Positions 7,592 to 15,510 of a DNA stretch of 38,094 nucleotides are shown here, in pieces (the stretch's first letter is position 1; each line of letters starts with the position of its first letter). The stretch lies in the NCBI GenBank assembly GCA_030550015.1, contig JAUQQG010000024.1, positions 1 through 38,094 of the forward strand, written 5' to 3'. Position numbers and translations under genes: made by a program. This stretch comes from a bacterium. Lineage in GTDB: Bacteria > Sysuimicrobiota > Sysuimicrobiia > Sysuimicrobiales > Thermofontiviventaceae. A model generated the notes under the pieces. That model was not told the origin of the DNA, searched no databases, and worked only from the letters and a program-made list of their open reading frames with translations.

Positions 7592-8632
7592 GTGACGCCG
7601 ACGATCCGGGACGTAGCAAGGAAGGCTGGCGTTTCCGTGGCCACGGTCTCCCGGGTAGTCAACGAGAGCGCCCACAAGGTCCGTGAGGAGACGCGCCAGC
7701 GCGTTCTGGAAGCGATCCAAGCGCTTGGCTACCAACCCAACGACGTCGCTCGAGGCCTCAAGAAACGGACATCGCACACCATCGGTCTCATCGTCCCTGA
7801 CATCAGCAACCCCTTCTACCCTGCCATCGCCCGCGGCATCGAGGACGTGGCCAACGCTCACGGGTACGCGATTGTCCTCTGCAATACCTACGAGGACCTT
7901 GCCAAGGAGCGGGAGTACCTCTCTCTCCTTCGGAGACGATGGGTGGATGGCCTGATCTTCGCGACCTCCGGGGTCAACACCAAGCACCTCCAGTGGTTAC
8001 GGGGTCACCGTGTCCCTGTGGTGCTCGTGGCCAGGGATGTCGAGGGGTTAGAGATCGACGCTGTGCTCGTGGACAATTTCCGGGGAGCCTACCTGGCCGT
8101 CCAGCACCTGATCGGGCTCGGCCACCGCAGGATCGGGTTCATTGGGGGCCCATCGACGCTGCACGTCTCTCAGGAGCGCCGGAGAGGGTACCTCCAGGCT
8201 CTTGACGACGCGGGCATCGCACCGGATCCTGCATACAGCGTGGAAGGGAACTTCCGCGCAGAGGGCGGGGATAGCGCGATGCAAAAGCTCTTGCAGCTTT
8301 CCCCTCCCCCGACCGCTGTGTTCGCTGCAAACGACCTGATGGCCATCGGGGCGATGAACGCCATCAAGAGAGTAGGCCTGCGCATCCCGGGAGACGTTGC
8401 TGTGGTGGGGTTCGACGACATTCCCTTCGCCTCCCTCGTAGAGCCGCGCCTCACAACCGTTGCCCAGCCGAAGTACAAGATGGGGGCCATGGCGATGACG
8501 CTGCTCTTGGAGCGCATCGAGGGGAAGGGGGATGGCCCTAGGAAGATTCTCCTAGAGCCGGAGCTCATTGTGCGAGATTCGTGCGGGGCGCGCGAGAAGG
8601 AGGCGGAGGAAATCCCAGCTCCGCCGCCGTGA
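7592..8632 (+). CDS. LacI/GalR-family transcriptional regulator (first)
   Basis: 346 residues. N-terminal helix-turn-helix with the family pattern TIRDVARKAGVSVATVSRV at residues 3-22 plus the hinge helix (PNDVARGL), followed by a periplasmic-binding-protein-like effector domain (IGLIVPDISNPFYPAIARGI, FAANDLMAIGA, VAVVGFDDIPFA). Starts at GTG 7592 behind GGAGGGG. The two identical palindromes at 5431 and 7562 are its probable sites, so it should control itself and the upstream fusion enzyme, and by read-through possibly the iolM-iolI-iolG genes that follow. Effector unknown; an inositol-derived intermediate is a reasonable guess from context. The C-terminal tail (KEAEEIPAPPP) is a disordered extension. 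Confidence 0.93.
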   Translation: MTPTIRDVARKAGVSVATVSRVVNESAHKVREETRQRVLEAIQALGYQPNDVARGLKKRTSHTIGLIVPDISNPFYPAIARGIEDVANAHGYAIVLCNTYEDLAKEREYLSLLRRRWVDGLIFATSGVNTKHLQWLRGHRVPVVLVARDVEGLEIDAVLVDNFRGAYLAVQHLIGLGHRRIGFIGGPSTLHVSQERRRGYLQALDDAGIAPDPAYSVEGNFRAEGGDSAMQKLLQLSPPPTAVFAANDLMAIGAMNAIKRVGLRIPGDVAVVGFDDIPFASLVEPRLTTVAQPKYKMGAMAMTLLLERIEGKGDGPRKILLEPELIVRDSCGAREKEAEEIPAPPP

Positions 8633-8657
8633 TTCACCCTCAGTATTTTGATTGCGT

Positions 8658-8674
8658 TGACTGTGTAGACCGCG
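8658..8674 (+). repeat. Short 9-bp-period repeat, two copies
   Basis: The intergenic sequence GACTGTGTAGACCG is about one and a half units of the TAGACCGTG array that occurs in full at 10694-10735. It sits between the regulator gene and the ribosome site of iolM. Confidence 0.45.
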
Positions 8675-8689
8675 GAGGAGGGAGGTTCT

Positions 8690-9859
8690 ATGAAAGGACT
8701 GGTCTTGCATGCGGAATGGCAGCCCCGCCCTGGGTACGTGGTGAGCGAGTTTGAGCGGTCTACGGGGAAGGCAATCACTGGGAGTAGCGTCTGGCGGTAC
8801 CCTAAGCTTAGCCTGGAGGAACTCCCAGAGCCTCGCCTGGGTCCCAAGGACGTCCTCATCCGCCCCAAGGCGTGTGGAATCTGCGGGTCTGACGTGCACT
8901 TCTACGAGACGGACGAGGAGGGGTACATGCTCTACCCCGGTCTCACGAAGTTCCCTGTGGTGATTGGCCACGAGTTCTCCGGGGAGGTCGTAGAGGTGGG
9001 TTCCGAGGTGCGGGACCTCCGTCCAGGGGATATGGTGACCTCGGAAGAGATGATCTGGTGCGGTGAGTGCACTCCCTGCCGCAACGGCTATCCCAACCAG
9101 TGCCTCAACCTCGAGGAGATCGGCTTCACCATCCCAGGCGCTCAGGCCGAGTACATCGTCGTGGGAGCCAAGTATTGCTGGAAGATCAACGACCTGGCAG
9201 AGCGATATGGGGATATTGACCGCGCCTACGAAGCAGGCGCCCTCTGCGAACCAACAAGTGTGGCCTACAATGCTATGTTCACCCGCGCCGGGGGCTTCCG
9301 CCCAGGGGGGTATGTGGCGGTGTTCGGGACAGGGCCTATCGGCTTCGCCGCCATTGCCCTGGCCCGGGCTGCGGGAGCGGGGAAGATCATTGCCTTTGAG
9401 GTCTCCCCAGTTCGTCATGAGCTCGCCAGGAAGATCGGCGCCGACGAGGTGTACAACCCCGTGGAGCTGGAGAGGCAAGGAATCTCCCCGCGCCAGGTAC
9501 TCCTGGAGAGCACGAAGGGGGAGGGGGTGGATATGCATGTGGAGGCAGCGGGTGCTCCTAGTCGTACCATCCCAGAAATGGAGGCGACACTTGCCATTGG
9601 CGGCAAGATCGTGATGATCGGGAGGGCCTCGGAGCGGACGCCGATTTATCTCGAACACTTCCAGACCCACGCCGCCCAGATTTACGGCGCGCAGGGGCAC
9701 TCGGGCTACGGGAACTTCCCCTACGTGATCCGCCTCATGGCCTCCGGGAAGATCGACATGACCCAGATTATCACCAGCAGGTTCCCTTTGGATCGCGCGG
9801 TGGAGGCCGTCCAGAAGGCCGCCCGGCGCGAGGACGGTAAGATCATGATCCGGCAGTGA
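8690..9859 (+). CDS. iolM: Zinc-dependent scyllo-inosose 3-dehydrogenase (IolM-like)
   Basis: 389-residue medium-chain zinc dehydrogenase. Catalytic zinc ligands C62 (in KACGICGSD) and H94-E95 (GHEFSG) and all four structural zinc cysteines C124, C127, C130, C138 are present, as is the NAD loop GTGPIG at 213-218. Beyond the generic fold, the N-terminal HAEWQPRPG, the segment SSVWRYP, TDEEGYMLYPGLTKFPV, and GAQGHSGYGNFP match what I recall of T. maritima TM0412 (IolM), which oxidises 2-keto-myo-inositol a second time. It starts a run of genes (iolI 9 bases later, then iolG) and follows the lacI-type gene. In context it should feed IolN encoded about 10 kb downstream. A sorbitol-dehydrogenase-like activity cannot be excluded, but all partner enzymes are nearby. 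Confidence 0.88.
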   Translation: MKGLVLHAEWQPRPGYVVSEFERSTGKAITGSSVWRYPKLSLEELPEPRLGPKDVLIRPKACGICGSDVHFYETDEEGYMLYPGLTKFPVVIGHEFSGEVVEVGSEVRDLRPGDMVTSEEMIWCGECTPCRNGYPNQCLNLEEIGFTIPGAQAEYIVVGAKYCWKINDLAERYGDIDRAYEAGALCEPTSVAYNAMFTRAGGFRPGGYVAVFGTGPIGFAAIALARAAGAGKIIAFEVSPVRHELARKIGADEVYNPVELERQGISPRQVLLESTKGEGVDMHVEAAGAPSRTIPEMEATLAIGGKIVMIGRASERTPIYLEHFQTHAAQIYGAQGHSGYGNFPYVIRLMASGKIDMTQIITSRFPLDRAVEAVQKAARREDGKIMIRQ

Positions 9860-9868
9860 GATTCTTCC

Positions 9869-10696
9869 ATGCGGTTCGGGTTGAACGGGGCAACGACGGG
9901 GAAGGCCGACCTCCTCCTGGACATCCGCGTAGCTGCAGCAGCAGGGTACCAGTACCTTGAGATCCGAGATGTCAAGCTTGAATCCTACCTTCAACGTGGG
10001 GGGACTATCGAGGCGCTGGCCAGAACATTTGAGGAAGCGGGCGTACGCCCTTTGAGCGTGAACGCCCTGGAACGATCCACCCTGGGCACGCCTGAGACGC
10101 GGAAGACGGTCCTTGATCGCCTGAGGAGGTTCTGCGAATGGGCGGAAGGCCTCGATTGTCCGTACGTTGTGGCTGTGCCAAGTCCCCTGGAAGCTCCGAT
10201 GGCCCGCGAGGAGGTCGTCACACAGTCCATGGAGGCGTTGCAACAGATAGCGGAGGTGGCGAAGGAGTACGGCGTCAAGGTGGGGTTCGAATTTCTTGGG
10301 TTCGCGAGCTGTTCTGTGAACACCCTGGAGCTCGCTGCGGAGATTGTGGACCGTGTGGGCGATCCCTCCCTTGGCCTCGTCATTGACACTTTCCACTTCT
10401 ACGTGGGAGGGTCGTCGTGGAGCGCCCTTGAGACATTAGATCCCCAGAGGATCTTCATCGTCCACCTCGACGACGCAGAGGATCGGCCGCGCCATACGTT
10501 GACCGATGCGAATCGGGTTCTCCCTGGAGACGGGGTGATCCCCTTGCGTGACCTGGTCGGTCGCCTGGAGGCGCGCGGGTACCGTGGGCCTTACTCCATC
10601 GAGCTCTTCCGGCCGGAGTACTGGGAATGGGATCCGCTAGACCTTGCAGTAAAGGCCAGAGAGCGGATGGAACAGCTCCTCCCGATTTCTCTTTAG
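9869..10696 (+). CDS. iolI: 2-keto-myo-inositol isomerase (inosose isomerase)
   Basis: 275 residues, close to Bacillus subtilis IolI (278). The resemblance runs end to end: LNGATT, YLEIRDV, LSVNALE, YVVAVPSP, GVKVGFEFLG, CSVNTLELAAEIV, LVIDTFHFYVGGSS, IFIVHLDDAED, LTDANRVLPGDGVI and SIELFRPEYWEWDP. Metal ligands fall at E141, D173, H199 and E245, the spacing of the TIM-barrel isomerase site. IolI interconverts 2-keto-myo-inositol and 1-keto-D-chiro-inositol, letting other inositol stereoisomers enter the route. It lies 9 bases after iolM. The stop codon TAG is the first three bases of the 9-bp repeat array that fills the gap to iolG. Confidence 0.9.
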   Translation: MRFGLNGATTGKADLLLDIRVAAAAGYQYLEIRDVKLESYLQRGGTIEALARTFEEAGVRPLSVNALERSTLGTPETRKTVLDRLRRFCEWAEGLDCPYVVAVPSPLEAPMAREEVVTQSMEALQQIAEVAKEYGVKVGFEFLGFASCSVNTLELAAEIVDRVGDPSLGLVIDTFHFYVGGSSWSALETLDPQRIFIVHLDDAEDRPRHTLTDANRVLPGDGVIPLRDLVGRLEARGYRGPYSIELFRPEYWEWDPLDLAVKARERMEQLLPISL

Positions 10697-10735
10697 ACCG
10701 TGTAGACTGTGTAGACCGTGCAGACCGTGTAGACC
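10694..10735 (+). repeat. Tandem array of TAGACCGTG (9-bp unit, 4.7 copies)
   Basis: Units at 10694, 10703, 10712, 10721 and a partial at 10730, with single-base variants (TAGACTGTG, CAGACCGTG). The first TAG is the stop codon of iolI and the array ends just before the AGGAGGG of iolG. A shorter relative lies at 8658-8674. Confidence 0.85.
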
Positions 10736-10754
10736 AAGGCAGGAGGGAGAGACA

Positions 10755-11735
10755 GTGACGGTCAAGGTTGGGATTCTCGGAGGAGGGTTCATTGGCCGCG
10801 TGCACGCGCTCAACTTACGGAAGGATGCACGGGTGCACATCGTGGGCATCGCCGACATTGTCCCTGCGGTAGCGAGGCGCCTGGCAGAGGAGGTAGAGAC
10901 GCGCGCGTTCCAGAACCTGGAAGATCTCCTGAATGCAGGGGCGGAAGCGATCTACGTCTGCACCCCCAACGTCCACCATGTGGAGCCCGTCCTTCAGGCC
11001 CTCGCGGCGGGCGCCCACGTCTTCAGCGAGAAGCCCATGGCGACCTCCCTGGAAGGGGCCCGCAAAATTCTAGAAGCCACAAAGCAGGCAAAGGGGATCT
11101 ACCAGCTGGGGTTCAACAGGAGGTTCAGCAACGTCTACAAGTTCGCCAAGCGTCTCATCGACGATGGGCGCATCCGTCCCCTCCTCGCCCAGATGAAGCA
11201 TAACCGGGGTGAGCTACAGCAGCCTCCCTGGACCGGCGATCCAAAGGTCACGGGAGGATATCTCTATGAGACCCCCATCCACCTCTTCGACATGGGCAGG
11301 TTCCTGTTCGGGGACGTGGAGGAGGTGGTGGGGTGGGCAAAGCAGAGCGTCTATGGGGAGCTCGATGGGTTCGTCCTCCTCTTCCGCTTCCGCAACGGGG
11401 TGATCGCCTCGATTACCACAGTGGCGCACACGAGCTGGCTCTTTCCTTACGAGCGTGTGGAGATCTACGGGGAGCACCAGATGATTGTCACCGAGGAGCT
11501 GGAGCGAGCAGCCTTCAGCCCGGGCCCTCGCGAGGAGGCAGAGGCCATCGAGTGTCTCCATATGCCCTTCGAGGAGAAGTGGGGCTATGCTGAGGAGGAC
11601 CGCCTCTTCATCGATGCGGTACTCGGTGAGCGCCCTCCGGCTGTTACCGCGGAGGATGGATATCGTGCCACCGAACTTGTGGAGGCGGTCTACCAGGCAG
11701 TCAGAGATGGGCACCCTGTGCGGCTTCCGCTTTGA
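10755..11735 (+). CDS. iolG: Gfo/Idh/MocA dehydrogenase, inositol 2-dehydrogenase-like
   Basis: 326 residues, starting at GTG 10755 after AGGAGGGAGA. N-terminal Rossmann domain with GILGGGFIGRVHA (6-18) and the family motif SEKPMA (K93); the C-terminal oxidoreductase fold carries GGYLYETPIHLFDMGRFL (167-184). H176 and K93 match catalytic residues of inositol dehydrogenases, while the usual Asp four residues before the His is Glu here (E172). Such enzymes oxidise myo-inositol to 2-keto-myo-inositol with NAD. Position directly after iolM and iolI supports that role, though related sugars (scyllo- or chiro-inositol, glucose) are possible for this family. The next gene is the first transporter binding protein. 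Confidence 0.8.
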   Translation: MTVKVGILGGGFIGRVHALNLRKDARVHIVGIADIVPAVARRLAEEVETRAFQNLEDLLNAGAEAIYVCTPNVHHVEPVLQALAAGAHVFSEKPMATSLEGARKILEATKQAKGIYQLGFNRRFSNVYKFAKRLIDDGRIRPLLAQMKHNRGELQQPPWTGDPKVTGGYLYETPIHLFDMGRFLFGDVEEVVGWAKQSVYGELDGFVLLFRFRNGVIASITTVAHTSWLFPYERVEIYGEHQMIVTEELERAAFSPGPREEAEAIECLHMPFEEKWGYAEEDRLFIDAVLGERPPAVTAEDGYRATELVEAVYQAVRDGHPVRLPL

Positions 11736-11814
11736 ACCGGATAAGCTCGTGAGTCGTGAGGGGAGACAGAGAGATCAGCAAGATAGACGACAGGGACAAT
11801 AAGGGGGGAGGCAC

Positions 11815-12822
11815 ATGTGGAGACTTGGAGTGGTGTGCATCGTACTACTCCTCATCGCGGGGATGCTCCTCCCCGCGCAGGGGCAACCCCAGCGTCTTAT
11901 GGTCTACGGGGCGATCCATGAGACGGAGATCGCCAAGATGCTGGAGGCGTTCACGAAAGCCACGGGGATTCCCGCAGAGTTCATCCGCGGCTCTAGCGGG
12001 GAGCTTGTGGCCAGGATCAAGGCAGAGCGGGCCTCTCCAAAAGCAGACGTCAAGCTAGGAGGCCCAGCCGATTCCCACGAGGCCCTGGCCCTGGAGGGAC
12101 TCTTGATGCCCTACATCCCGCCGGAGGCCAAGAACATCGACCGGCGTTTCCGGAGTCCGCTGCACTACTGGCATGGTTTCTACATTGGAGCCCTTGGGAT
12201 TGCCATCAACAAACCTCGTTTTGACAAGGAGCTGCGGCCCAAGGGCGTTGACTATCCTAAGACCTGGGAGGATCTGCTGAACCCTGCCTTCAAGGGGGAG
12301 ATCGTCGTGGCCAACCCCGCTACCTCCGGGACGGCCTTTACCTTCGTGGCTACCCATCTCCAGCGCCTGGGCTGGGAGAAGGGGTGGGAGTACTTGACGG
12401 CGTTCCACAAGAACGTCAACCATTATACTCGGAGCGGTGCGGCACCAGCCAACATGGCGGCAACGGGGGAGTTCATCATCGGCATCGCTTTCGGTCATGA
12501 CATCCTGAAACCGGCGAAGCAGGGGTATCCCGTAATGCTCGTGTACCCACCAGACACGGGGTGGGAGATCGGGGCAGTCTCCATTATCAAACGAGGTCCG
12601 AACCCTGAGGCGGCGAAAAAGTTCGTCAACTGGGTCCTCACCCGCGAGGCGGGGAAGCTCCACACCGAGATCTCCCTGCGGATCTCCGTGCGTCCTGATG
12701 TTCCCGTTCCCGAGGGTGTCATCCCCATCAGCCAGATCAAGCTACTGAAGAACTATGATCTGAGCTGGGCCGCCCGCGAGCGGAATCGCATCCTGGCAGA
12801 GTGGGAGCGAAGGTTTAAGTAG
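11815..12822 (+). CDS. ABC transporter substrate-binding protein, Afu/Fbp class (copy 1)
   Basis: 335 residues with a secretion signal (hydrophobic residues ~5-20, likely cut after AQG near 23), then a family-1/6-type extracellular binding protein of the kind annotated as 'iron(III)-binding'. LMVYGAIHETEIAKMLEAF, the segment HYWHGFYIGALGI, PKTWEDLLNPAFKG and PPDTGWEIGAVSIIKRGPNP are class features. The paired tyrosines that bind ferric iron in FbpA are not seen, and AfuA of the same class binds hexose phosphates. I therefore infer a phosphorylated sugar or inositol as ligand. Strong GGGGGGAGG ribosome site. It is a clear paralogue of the protein at 15511 and is followed by its own permease. 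Confidence 0.88.
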   Translation: MWRLGVVCIVLLLIAGMLLPAQGQPQRLMVYGAIHETEIAKMLEAFTKATGIPAEFIRGSSGELVARIKAERASPKADVKLGGPADSHEALALEGLLMPYIPPEAKNIDRRFRSPLHYWHGFYIGALGIAINKPRFDKELRPKGVDYPKTWEDLLNPAFKGEIVVANPATSGTAFTFVATHLQRLGWEKGWEYLTAFHKNVNHYTRSGAAPANMAATGEFIIGIAFGHDILKPAKQGYPVMLVYPPDTGWEIGAVSIIKRGPNPEAAKKFVNWVLTREAGKLHTEISLRISVRPDVPVPEGVIPISQIKLLKNYDLSWAARERNRILAEWERRFK

Positions 12823-12909
12823 AGTTGGGATTTTGTACTTCGTGCGTCGTGAGCGGGGAGATCGCAGGTGAACCAAATCAAGAGATGACCAGATCGGCAA
12901 GAGGCTAGG

Positions 12910-14553
12910 ATGCTGGACCAAGTGCGCCTTCAAGCCAAGGAGTTCCGGCGCATCGCCGCGGACCCGCTGCTGCTCACCCTCCTTGTCATAGTGGCGGGGT
13001 TGCTTGTCGTGTTTATTCTCTTCCCCGTGGTGAGGGTATTGACCCTCCCGCGCCTCGAACACTGGCACGAGTTTCTGGGAAGGCCAGCCCTGTTGAGGGC
13101 TGCGATCCACAGCTTGGTCATGATGATCCTTTCCACCACCACGGCCACCCTCGTGGGGTTGCTGTTCGCTTACGCCCTGGTGCGGACCCAGATGCCTATG
13201 AAAGCATTCTTCAGGACGCTCACGCTCCTCCCGCTCATCTCCCCGCCGTTTGTGACGGGACTTGCGTTCATCCTGTTGTTCGGGCGCAGGGGACTGTTCA
13301 CCTATTCGGTGCTCGGGCTTGACCTCAACCCCTATGGATGGCACGGCCTGTGGATGGCCCAAACGCTGGCCTTCTTCCCTGTGGCCTACCTCACGATTGC
13401 CGGGGTTCTGCGGTCCATCGATCCGGCCCTGGAGTTGGCAGCGCAGGACCTCGGCGCGAGCGGGTTCCAGATTTTCCGCACCGTCACCCTTCCCCTTCTC
13501 ACGCCGGGGATCGCGAGCGCTGCGCTCCTCGTGGGGATCTTCGTCCTCGCCGACTTTGGGAATCCTATGCTCATCGGGGGCAACTACTCTGTCCTGGCGA
13601 CGGAAGCCTACATGCAGGTGATTGGCCGGTACAACACGGAGATGGCAGCGTTGCTCGCCTCCGTTCTCCTCTTGCCCTCCCTCGCCCTTTTCCTTGCCCA
13701 GCGCTATGTGATGGAGAAGAGGTCGTTTGTGACGGTGACCGGGCGCCCAAGCGCGCTCGGGCGGAAGCCCGCGCCCTGGTATGTGACCTGGCCGCTGTTT
13801 GGATTTTGCCTTGCCGTTTCCCTGGTGATCCTGGCGATTTATCTCGTCATCGTCCTTGGGGCTTTCTCGAAGGTCTGGGGGGTCGACTGGAGCCTCAGCC
13901 TGCGTAACTTCCAGTACACCATTTTCCGCCAGCGTGATCTCTACAACAGCGTCCGGTTTGCCCTCTCCGCGGCTGTCCTGACGGCGGCCCTCGCGACCCT
14001 GAGCGCTTACCTCATCGAGCGGAAGAGTTTCCTGGGGAGGGAAGTTCTGGACTTTTTCACCGTCCTACCTGCGGCGGTCCCCGGGACCCTCATCGGCATT
14101 GGCTACGTCCTCGCCTTCAACCAGCCTCCGTTGGAGCTCACAGGGACGGCGGCGATCATCGTCCTGTGCATGGCCTTCCGCACACTCCCTGTGGGGTACC
14201 GCAACGCCGTCTCTGTCCTCCACCAGATCGACGTGGCCATCGAGCGGGCATCGGAGGACCTCGGGGCGGACAGCCTGCGGACGTTCGTGCACATCGTCTT
14301 GCCCCTCCTCAAGTATGCGTTCTTCGCCACGTTGGTTTACACGTTCGTGAAGTCCATCAATACGCTCAGCGCAGTGATCTTCCTGATTTCCCCCGGGAAT
14401 GTCGTGGCTTCCGCATCAATCCTTGGTCTCGCGGAGCACGGCTACTGGGGGCAGGCTGCAGCCCTTGCCACCGCGCTCATCACCTTGGGCCTCCTCAGCG
14501 TGGTGGTCTTCCGTCTCATTGCCGGGAGGCGGGCGCAGCTCTTTGAACTGTGA
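12910..14553 (+). CDS. ABC permease, double-domain FbpB/AfuB type (copy 1)
   Basis: 547 residues with about 12 membrane helices in two homologous halves. Each half has the ATPase-docking EAA loop: AAQDLGASGFQIFRTVTLP around residues 177-195 and ASEDLGADSLRTFVHIVLP around 438-456. One such polypeptide replaces the two permeases of ordinary importers. It lies 87 bases after its binding protein and is followed 13 bases later by the HAD phosphatase gene. No ATPase follows directly; the one at 18213 must serve this pair as well as the second. Confidence 0.9.
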   Translation: MLDQVRLQAKEFRRIAADPLLLTLLVIVAGLLVVFILFPVVRVLTLPRLEHWHEFLGRPALLRAAIHSLVMMILSTTTATLVGLLFAYALVRTQMPMKAFFRTLTLLPLISPPFVTGLAFILLFGRRGLFTYSVLGLDLNPYGWHGLWMAQTLAFFPVAYLTIAGVLRSIDPALELAAQDLGASGFQIFRTVTLPLLTPGIASAALLVGIFVLADFGNPMLIGGNYSVLATEAYMQVIGRYNTEMAALLASVLLLPSLALFLAQRYVMEKRSFVTVTGRPSALGRKPAPWYVTWPLFGFCLAVSLVILAIYLVIVLGAFSKVWGVDWSLSLRNFQYTIFRQRDLYNSVRFALSAAVLTAALATLSAYLIERKSFLGREVLDFFTVLPAAVPGTLIGIGYVLAFNQPPLELTGTAAIIVLCMAFRTLPVGYRNAVSVLHQIDVAIERASEDLGADSLRTFVHIVLPLLKYAFFATLVYTFVKSINTLSAVIFLISPGNVVASASILGLAEHGYWGQAAALATALITLGLLSVVVFRLIAGRRAQLFEL

Positions 14554-14566
14554 GAAAGGGAATAGG

Positions 14567-15406
14567 ATGCGGTACAAGATGCTCGTAGCGGACATCGATG
14601 GGACTCTCGTCCGGGTTGTTCCCGAGGGGCAGGGATCGAGAGATGCCCCTGTGGTCCCTGTGGAGACCCTGGAGGCGCTCCGGGAGATCCGAAGGAGGGG
14701 AGTCCGCTTCCTCCTTGCCACTGGGCGGATGTGGGCTTCCGCCCGAAGATTCTTCGAGATGGCAGAGGCAGATCCCCCGGCGATCCTCTACAATGGGGCA
14801 ATGGTCTACGACTTTGCTCGGGGGACGACGCTCTATCGCCGGCAGGTGCCTCTTGCCACGGCACAGAAGGTCCTGCGCCTCCTCCGGGAGTTCCCTGAGG
14901 TGCAGCCTCATGTCTACGTGGACGATCAGGTGTACGTTGGGCGCATCAACCGGATCACCGAGGAGTACCAACGCAAGGACAGCATCCCCGTGCGGGAGGT
15001 GGGAGACCTCCTGCAATTCCTTGAGGCGGATCCCGTGAAGATCCTCATCATCGGGGAGAGAGCCCGTTTAGAGCAGCTTGCCCAGGCGATCCGCGCGCTC
15101 CCGGGAGACCCCGTAAACTTCGTCTTCTCAGAACCGACCTATCTGGAGATCCTACCTCCCGGGACCTCGAAGGGGAAGGCCCTGCAGTTCGTCGCCGAGA
15201 CCCTCGGTATCCCTAAGGAGGCTATTGTCGCGGTGGGGGATGATCTCAACGACCTGGAGATGATCCGCTACGCAGGGGTGGGTGTCGCTATGGCCGACGC
15301 CCCGGAGGGGCTGCGTGCAGAAGCGGACTACGTTTGCGGAACGGTAGAGGAAGGAGGGCTGAGGGAGGTCATCGAGCGTTTTCTCCTTAGGGAAAATCCC
15401 TACTGA
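14567..15406 (+). CDS. HAD-superfamily (Cof-type) phosphatase
   Basis: 279 residues. Motif I is ADIDGTLV with nucleophile D9 and acid/base D11; motif II is LLATGRM (T52); motif III lysine is in GTSKGKAL (K202/K204); motif IV is VAVGDDLNDLEMI with G224-D-D-x-N-D. The large cap between motifs II and III (residues ~80-195) marks the Cof/YbiV subclass, which dephosphorylates small phosphate esters including sugar phosphates. The ATG at 14567 follows AATAGG, 13 bases after the permease gene. Its place between two copies of a transporter whose class includes sugar-phosphate importers suggests it removes the phosphate from the imported substrate. That link is inference. Confidence 0.88.
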   Translation: MRYKMLVADIDGTLVRVVPEGQGSRDAPVVPVETLEALREIRRRGVRFLLATGRMWASARRFFEMAEADPPAILYNGAMVYDFARGTTLYRRQVPLATAQKVLRLLREFPEVQPHVYVDDQVYVGRINRITEEYQRKDSIPVREVGDLLQFLEADPVKILIIGERARLEQLAQAIRALPGDPVNFVFSEPTYLEILPPGTSKGKALQFVAETLGIPKEAIVAVGDDLNDLEMIRYAGVGVAMADAPEGLRAEADYVCGTVEEGGLREVIERFLLRENPY

Positions 15407-15510
15407 AAATCTGGCGGGTTGGCATCGAGGGCTTCCACACCATGCCAGGAATGCGGTGGGATTTTCGCAAGGGAAGGCAATAAGACCAATACAGGAGGGG
15501 AGGGATTCCC

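Noticed and set aside
6614-7987. Long minus-strand open frame (457 codons) under the fusion enzyme and regulator
   Set aside because: It is the antisense of well-recognised proteins in GC-rich DNA, with His/Pro/Arg-rich composition and no domain.
8552-10396. Minus-strand open frame of 614 codons under iolM and iolI
   Set aside because: Antisense shadow; iolM and iolI on the plus strand explain the open frame through third-position GC.
10694-10735. Possible CRISPR array or iterons
   Set aside because: Units are directly adjacent, only 9 bp, with no spacers, and there are no cas or replication genes nearby.
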